Source: Acidobacteriaceae bacterium (GTDB lineage Bacteria; Acidobacteriota; Terriglobia; Terriglobales; Acidobacteriaceae). Taken from it: 10,060 nt of DNA. Below are positions 1 through 6,723 of this stretch, one piece after another (position 1 is the stretch's first letter; the number at the start of each line of letters is the position of its first letter). A program made the translations under genes and the position numbers. The notes beneath the pieces are model-generated. The model saw nothing but the letters and a program-made list of their open reading frames with translations. It was not told the origin of the DNA and did not search any database. The stretch is from contig PMOF01000311.1 in NCBI GenBank assembly GCA_003162495.1, positions 5,969 through 16,028 of the forward strand, in the 5' to 3' direction.

Positions 1-1160
1 CGTCCCACCTTGACCGGCACGCGCGTGGCGCCCTTGCCGTCCGGGTCGATCTTGAACAGGCTCAGCGTGGAATTCTCGTTGCCCAGCGCCGGCCGGCCTA
101 CCTGCAACACGTCCTTCAACATGGCCAGATTGATGGTCCCCTCCACGCTCAGGTCGGGGCGCGCGCCGGGCGGCAAAGGTCCATCCAGGGCTACGTCAAC
201 GGTGACCGTTCCGTTCAATACCGAAGGATCAATTCTGGAAACGTGTCCCGGAATAACGCCGTTGTGCGTGTCAATGGAAGCGGGTTGGCCGATTTGGATG
301 TCGCGCGCCTGGGTTTCGGCGATCTGCAGCGCGGCCTTGAGTTTGTCGAGTTGAATGACCTTGGCCACCGAAGTTCCGGCGGTCACATGCTGGCCTACCT
401 GCAACGGAACTGGAAGCTGTGCCAGCACGCCGGAAATCCCGGCCCTTACGTGAAGCGCTTCCGACTCCTTCTCGTATAAGTCGAGTTGGGCTTTGGCTTG
501 TTCGACCTTGGTCTGCGCGGAACCCAGTTGGACCTCAATCGCTTTCGAGTTCACGTCGAGCTGCTCCTCAGACAGCTTTCTTTGCGCGGTCAACTGGTCC
601 GCAGTAGTCTTCGACGCGCTCGAAACCAGCCCGGAAACGACGCCCAGCTTGTAAAGAGACTCGTCGGTCTGCGCCTGCCGCTGGTCCTGGGTATAAGAGG
701 CGTTCACCTGTGCCGCGGCGATTTTCTTATCCATCAGTGTGCTTTCCAGCGTTGCCTGCAGGCTCTTGTAATCTGCCTGGGCTCCTTTGAGCGCCGATTG
801 AGCGCTGAGTAGTTCCTGCTCAAGTTGAGGATCGCTCATGTCCATCACCACGGTGTCCGGCGTGACCTTGGCGCCGGGCAGCACCAGGATCCGCGTCACG
901 GTGGCGTCGGTCTGTGCGGGGATGAGCTCGATCGAGTCCTCGCGGGGCACAAGCGATCCAGTTGATCCGCGCACCTGAATGGTCAAGTCTGCACGCTTCA
1001 CCGTGTCCGGCCAAATGGTGGAGCGGTCCACGGAGGGCGCCGCTGGTTTGAGGCGTGACACGGCAAAAGCCATGCTTGACAACACGACTACTCCGATGCC
1101 AGCCCATACGAACAGCTGACGCCTTTTCTTCTTGAGCAAATCTGGGCGGGCGATATCCAT
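1..1160 (-). CDS. HlyD/RND-type efflux periplasmic adaptor (membrane fusion protein), 3' end off the window
   Basis: This open frame runs uninterrupted from an ATG at 1160 to the left edge (386 codons visible). AAGGAAG lies a few bases upstream as ribosome binding site. A short charged N-terminus (residues 1-15, KKKRR) is followed by one hydrophobic segment (about 16-33), as in inner-membrane-anchored adaptors. Residues about 85-108 look like the first half of a biotinyl-lipoyl domain (VTRILVLPGAKVTPDT). A long Gln/Ala/Glu/Lys-rich stretch, about 110-235, should form the alpha-hairpin coiled coil. The second lipoyl half follows (AGISGVLAQLPVPLQVGQHV) and then a beta-barrel domain. The visible end, SLFKIDPDGKGATRVPVKVG, resembles the membrane-proximal domain of RND/ABC adaptors, so only a short C-terminus seems missing. 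Family role: linking an inner-membrane transporter to an outer-membrane channel. The transporter is not in view and the substrate cannot be told. No sign of a link to the neighbouring tyrosine genes. Confidence 0.87.
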   Translation of the reverse strand, partial: MDIARPDLLKKKRRQLFVWAGIGVVVLSSMAFAVSRLKPAAPSVDRSTIWPDTVKRADLTIQVRGSTGSLVPREDSIELIPAQTDATVTRILVLPGAKVTPDTVVMDMSDPQLEQELLSAQSALKGAQADYKSLQATLESTLMDKKIAAAQVNASYTQDQRQAQTDESLYKLGVVSGLVSSASKTTADQLTAQRKLSEEQLDVNSKAIEVQLGSAQTKVEQAKAQLDLYEKESEALHVRAGISGVLAQLPVPLQVGQHVTAGTSVAKVIQLDKLKAALQIAETQARDIQIGQPASIDTHNGVIPGHVSRIDPSVLNGTVTVDVALDGPLPPGARPDLSVEGTINLAMLKDVLQVGRPALGNENSTLSLFKIDPDGKGATRVPVKVG

Positions 1161-1349
1161 CACGCTTCCTTTTGGAGCAGTTCCAGTGCCAAAGAGACTC
1201 TGCCAAACCAAATTGAAAATAAAGGAGTTTGCGCGCACTGGAGGGCCGGACGGCTGGAGCTGGTGACCGCTTATGAAGTCAATTGTCCGTTTTCGAACAC
1301 TCGCGGGCGCCTGTCGATGCGGAAAAGACGCCGCCGGAGGGCGCTGCGC
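1161..1349. other. Intergenic region between the Lrp-type gene and the adaptor gene
   Basis: I find no convincing gene in these 189 bases. Both flanking genes are on the minus strand, so the region holds the end of the regulator transcript and the leader of the adaptor gene. An AT-rich stretch around 1208-1225 (minus strand TTTATTTTCAATTTGG) could carry the adaptor promoter. No good -35/-10 pair is visible. Confidence 0.5.
1323..1343 (-). terminator. Weak candidate terminator after the Lrp-type gene
   Basis: Read on the minus strand, a 4-bp CGCC/GGCG stem with a CTCC loop (1332-1343) lies just past the TGA stop at 1350. It is followed after a few bases by TCTTTT (1323-1328). The stem is short and the T run is interrupted, so this is suggestive only. 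Confidence 0.2.
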
Positions 1350-1859
1350 TCACTTGCCGCGATGAAAGCGGTCGACGATCTTTTCCGTAATGGTCCGCTG
1401 CAGCACTGGCGACGAAAGCACGGTCGCGGTGGAGGTTGTTCCGTAGTGGCCCATCTTGTCGAGGAAGCTCTCCAGGTGTTCGACCGAGACCACGCGCGCT
1501 TTGACGATGAAGGAGTCCGAGCCGGTCACGCGGTGGCACTCGAGCACCTCTTCCCACGTCTTGACCTGCTGCTGAAAGCTGCGCACCAGCGACTCCGGGC
1601 CGGCCATCGACAGGCGCACGAAGATCTGGATCGGCATGCCCAGCCGCTCCAGGCTGATGTCGGCATGAAATCCGCGGATCACGCCCAGCTTCTCGAGGCG
1701 GTGAACTCTCTCGGCCACCGCGGGCGTGGTCAATCCGACACGGCGGCCCAGTTCCGCCCAGGAGAGGCGCGCGTCCTGCTGCAGCTCCTCGACAATTTTC
1801 CACGCGATGCGATCCAGTTGAGCGGGCTCGTATGGATGGCTGTAACGGCTGGTGGTCAT
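1350..1859 (-). CDS. Lrp/AsnC-family transcriptional regulator
   Basis: A 169-residue protein of normal size for the family. The N-terminal winged helix-turn-helix covers about residues 14-64, with the family pattern LDRIAWKIVEELQQDARLSW, then ELGRRVGLTTPAVAERVHRL and LGVIRGF. The C-terminal RAM ligand-binding/oligomerisation domain spans about 76-155, with the conserved turn GSDSF (113-117). GAAGGGA (1868-1874, read on the minus strand) is a good ribosome binding site 8-9 bases before the ATG. Family members bind DNA as dimers or higher oligomers and often respond to amino acids. The gene is divergent from hmgA, with 156 bases between start codons containing two perfect palindromes, so I infer autoregulation and control of the phenylalanine/tyrosine genes, possibly with an aromatic amino acid as effector. 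Regulator type is firm; target and ligand are inferred. Confidence 0.92.
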   Translation of the reverse strand: MTTSRYSHPYEPAQLDRIAWKIVEELQQDARLSWAELGRRVGLTTPAVAERVHRLEKLGVIRGFHADISLERLGMPIQIFVRLSMAGPESLVRSFQQQVKTWEEVLECHRVTGSDSFIVKARVVSVEHLESFLDKMGHYGTTSTATVLSSPVLQRTITEKIVDRFHRGK

Positions 1860-1897
1860 GGATTCGGTCCCTTCGATTCAACGGACAGTAGCACCCT

Positions 1898-1909
1898 TTT
1901 CTTAAGAAA
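1898..1909. promoter_or_regulatory. Perfect 12-bp palindrome TTTCTTAAGAAA, candidate Lrp-type operator
   Basis: TTTCTTAAGAAA is a perfect inverted repeat in the AT-rich middle of the divergent control region. Its centre (between 1903 and 1904) is about 44 bases upstream of the regulator start codon and about 112 upstream of hmgA. AT-rich palindromes are typical Lrp/AsnC sites, so an autoregulatory operator is plausible. No binding evidence is available. Confidence 0.4.
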
Positions 1910-1934
1910 GTAAATCCAAAATGCGCGATCGGCC

Positions 1935-1946
1935 ATCGAATTCGAT
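1935..1946. promoter_or_regulatory. Perfect 12-bp palindrome ATCGAATTCGAT, candidate operator at the hmgA promoter
   Basis: ATCGAATTCGAT is a perfect inverted repeat whose last base is the first base of the candidate hmgA -35 box (1946-1951). A bound dimer here would touch RNA polymerase, so it could repress or activate. The half-site TTCGATT recurs at 1872-1878 close to the regulator start codon. Its centre is 37 bases from that of the neighbouring palindrome. Confidence 0.4.
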
Positions 1947-1975
1947 TGTCAGCGGTTCGGAACGGGTGCGATACT
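1946..1975 (+). promoter_or_regulatory. Candidate sigma-70 promoter for hmgA-fah
   Basis: TTGTCA (1946-1951) and GATACT (1970-1975) are 18 bases apart. TGC directly before the -10 box makes it an extended -10 element. Transcription would start near 1982, giving a leader of about 34 bases before the hmgA ATG. Assigned by eye from consensus only. Confidence 0.5.
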
Positions 1976-2015
1976 GCCGGGGCATTGAAGTTGGAAAATA
2001 CCAGGGAGCTTCCCC

Positions 2016-3311
2016 ATGGCTCAGCAAAAATATCAAACCGGATTCGGTAACGAATTTGCCACTGAGGCCGCGGCCGGCGCATTGCCGCAGGGCCAGAACG
2101 CTCCGCAGCATGCGCCGCTTGGCCTTTACACCGAACAGATCAGCGGCACAGCCTTCACCGCGCCGCGAGCTCTCAACCGCCGTACGTGGAGTTACCGCAT
2201 CCGGCCGTCGGTGATGCACGAGCCGTATGCGGAGTTTGCGCGGGCCACGCAGATGCGCAGCGGCCCCTTCAATGAAATGCCCACGCCGCCCAATCAGATG
2301 CGCTGGAATCCCCTGCCCATGCCCACGGAAAAAACGGATTTTGTTGAGGGCATCGTCACGCTGGGCGGCAACGGCGACCCCTCGATGCAGGATGGCGTCG
2401 GGATTCACTTATACGTGGCCAACGCGCCGATGAACGACCGATTCTTTTACAACGCTGACGGCGAGATGCTGATTCTGCCCCAGGAAGGCAGGCTGCTGGT
2501 GCGCACCGAGCTGGGCATTCTGGAGGTGGCGCCGGGCGAGTTGGCGCTCATTCCTCGCGGCATCAAGCTGCGCGTGGAGCTGCCTGACGGCAAAGCGCGC
2601 GGATATATTTGCGAAAACTATGGCCAGACCTTTCGCCTGCCCGATCTGGGGCCGATCGGCGCCAACGGCCTCGCCAACACGCGCGATTTCCTCACGCCTG
2701 TGGCGGCCTACGAAGATCGCGAAGGCGCGTTCGAAGTGATCTCAAAATTTCTGGGCCGCCTGTGGCGCGCGGAGATCGACCATTCGCCGCTTGACGTGGT
2801 GGCGTGGCACGGCAACTACGCGCCCTGCAAATACGATATGGCGCGCTACAACTGCATCAATTCGGTGAGCTTCGACCATCCCGATCCGTCCATTTACACC
2901 GTGCTCACGGCGCCCTCCGGTTTGCCCGGCACGTCGAACGTCGACTTCGCAATTTTTCCGCCGCGCTGGATGGTGGCTGAGCACACTTTCCGTCCGCCAT
3001 GGTTCCACCGCAACATGATGAACGAGTTCATGGGCCTGATTCTGGGCCAATATGACGCCAAGGCCGAGGGATTTTTGCCCGGCGGCGCCAGCCTGCACAA
3101 CTGCATGTCAGGCCATGGGCCGGATGCGGAGACCTTTGAGCGGGCCAGCAAGGCCGAGTTGAAACCGCAATACATCGACGGAACGCTGGCCTTCATGTTT
3201 GAAACCCGGCTCCCCGTGCGCCCCACCCGCTTTGCCCTCGAAGAAAAGATCCTGCAGCACGAATATTACGAGTGCTGGCAAAGCCTGAAGAAAAACTTCC
3301 GAGGAGCATAA
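2016..3311 (+). CDS. hmgA: Homogentisate 1,2-dioxygenase
   Basis: A 431-residue protein of usual family length. It opens the ring of homogentisate with O2 to give maleylacetoacetate, the third-last step of tyrosine breakdown, in the cytoplasm with non-haem Fe(II). The iron ligands are visible as His331 and Glu337 in [11 protein letters not shown] and His367 in [10 protein letters not shown]. They show the same spacing as human His335/Glu341/His371. The likely catalytic base is His288 in SFDHPDPS (human His292). The N-terminus [13 protein letters not shown] is the conserved family opening, which fixes the ATG at 2016; AGGGAG (2003-2008) is its ribosome binding site. It is first in the plus-strand cluster. 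fah follows after 21 bases, so the two are very likely co-transcribed and run consecutive chemistry apart from the isomerisation between them. Nothing appears damaged. Confidence 0.98.
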   Translation: MAQQKYQTGFGNEFATEAAAGALPQGQNAPQHAPLGLYTEQISGTAFTAPRALNRRTWSYRIRPSVMHEPYAEFARATQMRSGPFNEMPTPPNQMRWNPLPMPTEKTDFVEGIVTLGGNGDPSMQDGVGIHLYVANAPMNDRFFYNADGEMLILPQEGRLLVRTELGILEVAPGELALIPRGIKLRVELPDGKARGYICENYGQTFRLPDLGPIGANGLANTRDFLTPVAAYEDREGAFEVISKFLGRLWRAEIDHSPLDVVAWHGNYAPCKYDMARYNCINSVSFDHPDPSIYTVLTAPSGLPGTSNVDFAIFPPRWMVAEHTFRPPWFHRNMMNEFMGLILGQYDAKAEGFLPGGASLHNCMSGHGPDAETFERASKAELKPQYIDGTLAFMFETRLPVRPTRFALEEKILQHEYYECWQSLKKNFRGA

Positions 3312-3321
3312 GGTTCGAAGC

Positions 3322-3335
3322 GGGAGAGAAATTTG
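3322..3335 (+). promoter_or_regulatory. Ribosome binding site and TTG start codon of fah
   Basis: GGGAGAG (3322-3328) precedes a TTG at 3333-3335. No in-frame ATG occurs until about codon 85, well inside the conserved fold, so the TTG start is strongly favoured. A TTG start usually lowers translation relative to ATG, which may tune Fah below HmgA. Confidence 0.75.
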
Positions 3336-4649
3336 ACCGAGCAGGTTTCGATTGCCGAGTGGAGCCGGAAGAGCTGGGTCGAATCCGCTAACGATCCGGC
3401 ATGCGGCTTTCCGTTGCAAAGCCTTCCTTATTGCGTGTTCGCCGGCGAGGACGATCGGGCGCGCTGCGGCGTAGGCATTGGCGCCTTGCTGCTCGACCTG
3501 CAGCGGTGCAGCCGCAGCGGGCTTTTCGAAGGGTTGCCGGGCGAAATTCAAGCGGCCTGCGGGTCGCGGACACTTAATTCGCTGATGGCCTGCGGAGCTG
3601 CTGCGCATGCGTCCTTGCGCGGCCGCCTCATGGACCTGCTGGACAAAAGAGCAGACGCAGCCACACGCGACGCCGTCCGCGCGGCGCTTTCGCCCATGAA
3701 GGACGCAGCGCTGCTGAAGCCGGTCGACTCCGCAAATTACACCGACTTCTATGCATCGATCCATCATGCAACCCGCGTGGGCCGGCTCTTCCGTCCTGAC
3801 CAGCCGCTGCTGCCTAACTACAAATTTGTGCCCATCGGCTACCACGGGCGCGCTTCGTCGGTTGTGGTCAGCGGCACGCCGGTGCGCAGGCCGCGCGGAC
3901 AAACCAGGCCGGCTGCGGACGGAGTTCCCGGCTTTGGTCCTACACGTTTTCTTGATTACGAAATAGAGGTGGGCGTCTACATTTCCGGGGGCAACACGCT
4001 CGGCGAGCCAATCGCCATCGGCCACGCCGACGAGCACGTCTTCGGGATTTCGCTGCTCAACGATTGGTCGGCCCGCGATTTCCAGTCCTGGGAATACCAG
4101 CCTCTCGGACCGTTCCTCGCCAAGAGTTTTGCCACCAGCGTTTCACCGTGGGTGGTTCCCGCCGCCGCGCTCGCGCCTTTTCGCGTTCCGCCTTCACCGC
4201 GGCCGGCCGGGGACCCTGCACCCCTGCCGTACCTTTGCTACACGGGGGACCAGAACTCCGGCGCTATTGATCTGTCGCTCGATGTGTTCCTGCTCACTTC
4301 CGCGATGCGCGCTGCAAAACAAGCGCCGCATCGCTTGAGTCGTGCCAATCTGCGCGACCTCTACTGGACCCCGGCGCAGTTGATTGCGCACCACACCAGC
4401 AACGGCTGCAATCTGCTGCCCGGCGACCTGCTCGCAACGGGCACCGTCTCCGGCACGGAAGACGATTCTGCCGGCTGCCTGCTCGAACGCACCCGCGGCG
4501 GCGCGGAGCCCATTCTGCTGCCCAACGGCGAGAGCCGCACCGCCCTCGAAGACGGCGACGAGGTGATTTTGCGCGGTTCCTGCCGGCGCGAGGGATTCCC
4601 GCAGATTTCGCTCGGTGAGTGCCGCGGGACTGTTCTTCCGGCTGTTTGA
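3333..4649 (+). CDS. fah: Fumarylacetoacetase (fumarylacetoacetate hydrolase)
   Basis: A 438-residue protein, slightly longer than the 419-residue human enzyme. It cleaves fumarylacetoacetate to fumarate and acetoacetate, the last step of the homogentisate route. The N-terminal SH3-like domain (about 1-125) opens with FPLQSLPYCVF. The catalytic fold carries DFYASIHHATRVG, GYHGRASSVVVSGTP, DYEIEVGVY, LNDWSARDFQSWEYQPLGPF and HHTSNGCNLLPGDLLATGT. By motif alignment the metal ligands are Asp138, Glu210, Glu212 and Asp244. The catalytic His is His145 (human His133), and Lys264 matches human Lys253. The TTG start is chosen because the conserved N-terminus follows it directly. It begins 21 bases after hmgA, which makes them one transcription unit. 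No clear terminator follows. Maleylacetoacetate isomerase, which supplies its substrate, is not in the window. Confidence 0.97.
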   Translation: MTEQVSIAEWSRKSWVESANDPACGFPLQSLPYCVFAGEDDRARCGVGIGALLLDLQRCSRSGLFEGLPGEIQAACGSRTLNSLMACGAAAHASLRGRLMDLLDKRADAATRDAVRAALSPMKDAALLKPVDSANYTDFYASIHHATRVGRLFRPDQPLLPNYKFVPIGYHGRASSVVVSGTPVRRPRGQTRPAADGVPGFGPTRFLDYEIEVGVYISGGNTLGEPIAIGHADEHVFGISLLNDWSARDFQSWEYQPLGPFLAKSFATSVSPWVVPAAALAPFRVPPSPRPAGDPAPLPYLCYTGDQNSGAIDLSLDVFLLTSAMRAAKQAPHRLSRANLRDLYWTPAQLIAHHTSNGCNLLPGDLLATGTVSGTEDDSAGCLLERTRGGAEPILLPNGESRTALEDGDEVILRGSCRREGFPQISLGECRGTVLPAV

Positions 4650-4659
4650 GGCACCCTTC

Positions 4660-4675
4660 GTTTCTCAAGTGAAAC
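4660..4675 (+). other. Small hairpin after fah, not a convincing terminator
   Basis: GTTTC (4660-4664) and GAAAC (4671-4675) could pair around a 6-base loop 11 bases past the fah stop. The stem is only 5 bp and no T run follows. It is the only structure I see at the hmgA-fah 3' end, so read-through into hpd remains possible. Confidence 0.2.
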
Positions 4676-4731
4676 TCCCATCCGACTGATTAAAAAGAAG
4701 GCAAACGCTCCATTCTTCCTTTCAACCAGTC

Positions 4732-4760
4732 TTCAAAGCCTCCGCAAACCGGCCTATGCT
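4732..4760 (+). promoter_or_regulatory. Candidate promoter for hpd-phhA
   Basis: TTCAAA (4732-4737) and TATGCT (4755-4760) lie exactly 17 bases apart in the 176-base gap between fah and hpd. Transcription would start near 4767, giving a leader of about 59 bases. A gap this large inside an otherwise compact locus supports a separate promoter. Consensus match is moderate. Confidence 0.4.
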
Positions 4761-4825
4761 CGGAATATGATGGCGTGCGGGCCACCCCTGAATTTTGGCC
4801 CACCGCGCAACCATTGGAGGTCCCG

Positions 4826-5950
4826 ATGGCAACCTTTGCACCCCGCACAACGAAAAATGATCAGGATTTTCTGCCCCTGAAAGGCACAGACCACGTGGAG
4901 TTCTACGTGGGCAACGCGCGCCAGGCGGCCTACTACTATCGCACCGCATTCGGCATGAGCCTGGTCGCCTATGCCGGCCCTGAGACGGGCCAGCGAGACC
5001 GCGCATCCTACGTCGTGGAGCAAGGCAAGATTCGCTTTGTGTTTACCACCGCCCTCCGGCCCGGCAGCCCGATCGCAGACCACGTGGCCCAGCACGGAGA
5101 CGGCGTGCGTGTGATCGCGCTGGAAGTGGACGACGCGCGGCAATCGTGGCTGGAAACCACGGCCCGGGGCGCACGCAGCGTTGCCGAACCCGCTGAAATC
5201 GCCGACGACTATGGCCGCGTGACCACCTCATCGATTGCCGCCTATGGCGACACCATTCACACATTTGTTGACCGCGGACACTATAAAGGCGCATTCCTGC
5301 CCGGCTTTCGCGCCGTGCACGAAGACACCGTGGCCCGCCCCACCGGTCTCAAGCATGTCGACCACATGGTGGGCAATGTGGGCTGGCACGCGATGGACCA
5401 ATGGGTCGAGTTTTATGCGCAAGTGATGGGCTTTCAGCTCTATCAGCACTTCGACGACAAGGACATTTCTACCGAATATTCGGCGCTGATGTCGAAGGTG
5501 ATGGCCAACGGCAACGGCTTTGTGAAATTCCCCATCAACGAGCCGGCCGAGGGACGCAGGAAGTCGCAGATCGAAGAGTACCTTGAGTTTTATCAGGGCC
5601 CGGGTGTGCAGCACATCGCGCTCGCGACCGACGATATTCTCTTCACGGTTGCGCGCCTGCAAGCGCAGGGAGTGGACTTCCTGACCGTGCCGCACACTTA
5701 CTACACTGAGCTGGCCGCCCGCGTGGGATCGATCGACGAGCCCATCGAAGAGCTCGAACGGCTGGGCATTCTGGTCGATCGCGACCCCGAGGGCTACATG
5801 CTTCAGATCTTCACGCGCCCCGTGGAAGACCGGCCCACGCTGTTCTTCGAAATTATCCAGCGCAAAGGCAGCCGCAGTTTTGGCAAGGGAAATTTCAAAG
5901 CTCTATTTGAGGCCATTGAGCGCGAACAAGCGCTGCGAGGCAACCTCTAA
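4826..5950 (+). CDS. hpd: 4-hydroxyphenylpyruvate dioxygenase
   Basis: A 374-residue protein of typical length. It converts 4-hydroxyphenylpyruvate and O2 to homogentisate and CO2. Two vicinal-oxygen-chelate domains are visible: about residues 20-150 (GTDHVEFYVGNARQAAYYY) and about 175-345. The Fe(II) facial triad is His180 (VDHMVGN), His263 (VQHIALATDD) and Glu342 (FFEIIQRKG), close to human His183/His266/Glu349. The C-terminal helix motif SRSFGKGNFKALFEAIEREQ, which gates the active site in the family, is intact. I chose the ATG at 4826 because TGGAGGT (4815-4821) lies 5 bases upstream. An in-frame ATG at 4775 would add 17 non-conserved residues and has no comparable site. It overlaps phhA by one base, so the two are co-translated. 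Its product feeds HmgA. Confidence 0.98.
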   Translation: MATFAPRTTKNDQDFLPLKGTDHVEFYVGNARQAAYYYRTAFGMSLVAYAGPETGQRDRASYVVEQGKIRFVFTTALRPGSPIADHVAQHGDGVRVIALEVDDARQSWLETTARGARSVAEPAEIADDYGRVTTSSIAAYGDTIHTFVDRGHYKGAFLPGFRAVHEDTVARPTGLKHVDHMVGNVGWHAMDQWVEFYAQVMGFQLYQHFDDKDISTEYSALMSKVMANGNGFVKFPINEPAEGRRKSQIEEYLEFYQGPGVQHIALATDDILFTVARLQAQGVDFLTVPHTYYTELAARVGSIDEPIEELERLGILVDRDPEGYMLQIFTRPVEDRPTLFFEIIQRKGSRSFGKGNFKALFEAIEREQALRGNL

Positions 5951-5952
5951 TG
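5948..5952 (+). promoter_or_regulatory. TAATG stop/start overlap of hpd and phhA
   Basis: The TAA of hpd (5948-5950) shares its last A with the phhA ATG (5950-5952). A terminating ribosome can re-initiate here, so the two enzymes that flank the missing transamination step would be made together. Confidence 0.85.
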
Positions 5953-6714
5953 GCCACCACAGTTGAGTTGCCCAAAGCCGCATCGTTTCTTGTCGAGCAG
6001 GACTACGCCGCATATACCTCAGAGCAGCACGCAGTGTGGGCCGAACTGGTGCGCCGCCGCATGCCGCAGCTTGAGCAGCACGCCGCGCAGGAGTATCTCG
6101 ATGGCTTCGAGTCTCTCTGCCTGCCCTTTGACAGGCTCCCCAACCTTGCCGCAGTTTCAGCCAAGCTGCAGACCCGCACCGGCTGGAACACAACGCCGGT
6201 CAGCGGATTCATGCCAGCGCCTGCCTTCTTTGAGATGCTTGCGGCGCGCCGTTTCCCCACCACCACGTGGCTGCGCAGCCGCGATTCGCTTGAGTACACA
6301 CCTGAGCCGGATATTTTTCACGATGTCTTCGGCCATGTGCCCATGCATGCGCATTCCGTGTTCGCGGATTTTCTGGCGCACTATGGACAGGTCTGCTCGC
6401 GCATTCACGACGAAGCAATTCTGGAGCGCATCGGACGCGTCTTTTGGTACACGGTGGAGTTTGGCTTGATCCGCCAGGCGGGCCAGGTGAAGGTCTACGG
6501 CAGCGGATTGATCAGTTCCAACGCCGAGTGTTCCAACGTGGTGCACCTCGACTGCACCGTGCGGCCCTTCGTCCTCGACGAAGTGTTGCGCACGCCCGTG
6601 AAAGTGGATCAGATGCATTCGCTGTTGTTCGCCATCGAGAGCTTCGATGAGATTTATGAAGCGATGCACACGCTCGAAGCCCGCATCAAGCGCGGATCGC
6701 GGCTGGACGATTAA
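5950..6714 (+). CDS. phhA: Phenylalanine 4-monooxygenase (bacterial phenylalanine hydroxylase)
   Basis: A 254-residue protein matching the single-domain bacterial enzymes, without the ACT regulatory domain of animal enzymes. It hydroxylates phenylalanine to tyrosine using O2, Fe(II) and a tetrahydropterin. The iron ligands are His124 and His129 in IFHDVFGHVPMH and Glu170 in FWYTVEFGL. The pterin/substrate region includes SGFMPAPAFFEML and the FPTTTWLRSRDSLEYTPEPD segment. The ATG overlaps the hpd stop as TAATG (5948-5952), with a modest GAGG (5937-5940) 9 bases before it, which implies translational coupling to hpd. The usual recycling partner, pterin-4a-carbinolamine dehydratase (phhB), is not in the window. 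Tyrosine hydroxylase or tryptophan hydroxylase is unlikely in a bacterium and in this cluster. Confidence 0.95.
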   Translation: MATTVELPKAASFLVEQDYAAYTSEQHAVWAELVRRRMPQLEQHAAQEYLDGFESLCLPFDRLPNLAAVSAKLQTRTGWNTTPVSGFMPAPAFFEMLAARRFPTTTWLRSRDSLEYTPEPDIFHDVFGHVPMHAHSVFADFLAHYGQVCSRIHDEAILERIGRVFWYTVEFGLIRQAGQVKVYGSGLISSNAECSNVVHLDCTVRPFVLDEVLRTPVKVDQMHSLLFAIESFDEIYEAMHTLEARIKRGSRLDD

Positions 6715-6723
6715 GTCGCGCCG

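Noticed and set aside
1279..2082. A 267-codon minus-strand frame over the Lrp-type gene and the start of hmgA
   Set aside because: It covers the regulator in another frame and the control region with its palindromes. The regulator frame has full family motifs and a good ribosome binding site.
3108..4037. A 309-codon open frame on the minus strand across the hmgA/fah junction
   Set aside because: It lies antisense to two clearly functional enzymes, has no recognisable domain and has low-complexity Arg/Ala-rich composition typical of GC-rich shadow frames.
4775..4825. Longer hpd start at 4775
   Set aside because: No suitable ribosome binding site precedes it, while GGAGG at 4816-4820 points clearly to the ATG at 4826.
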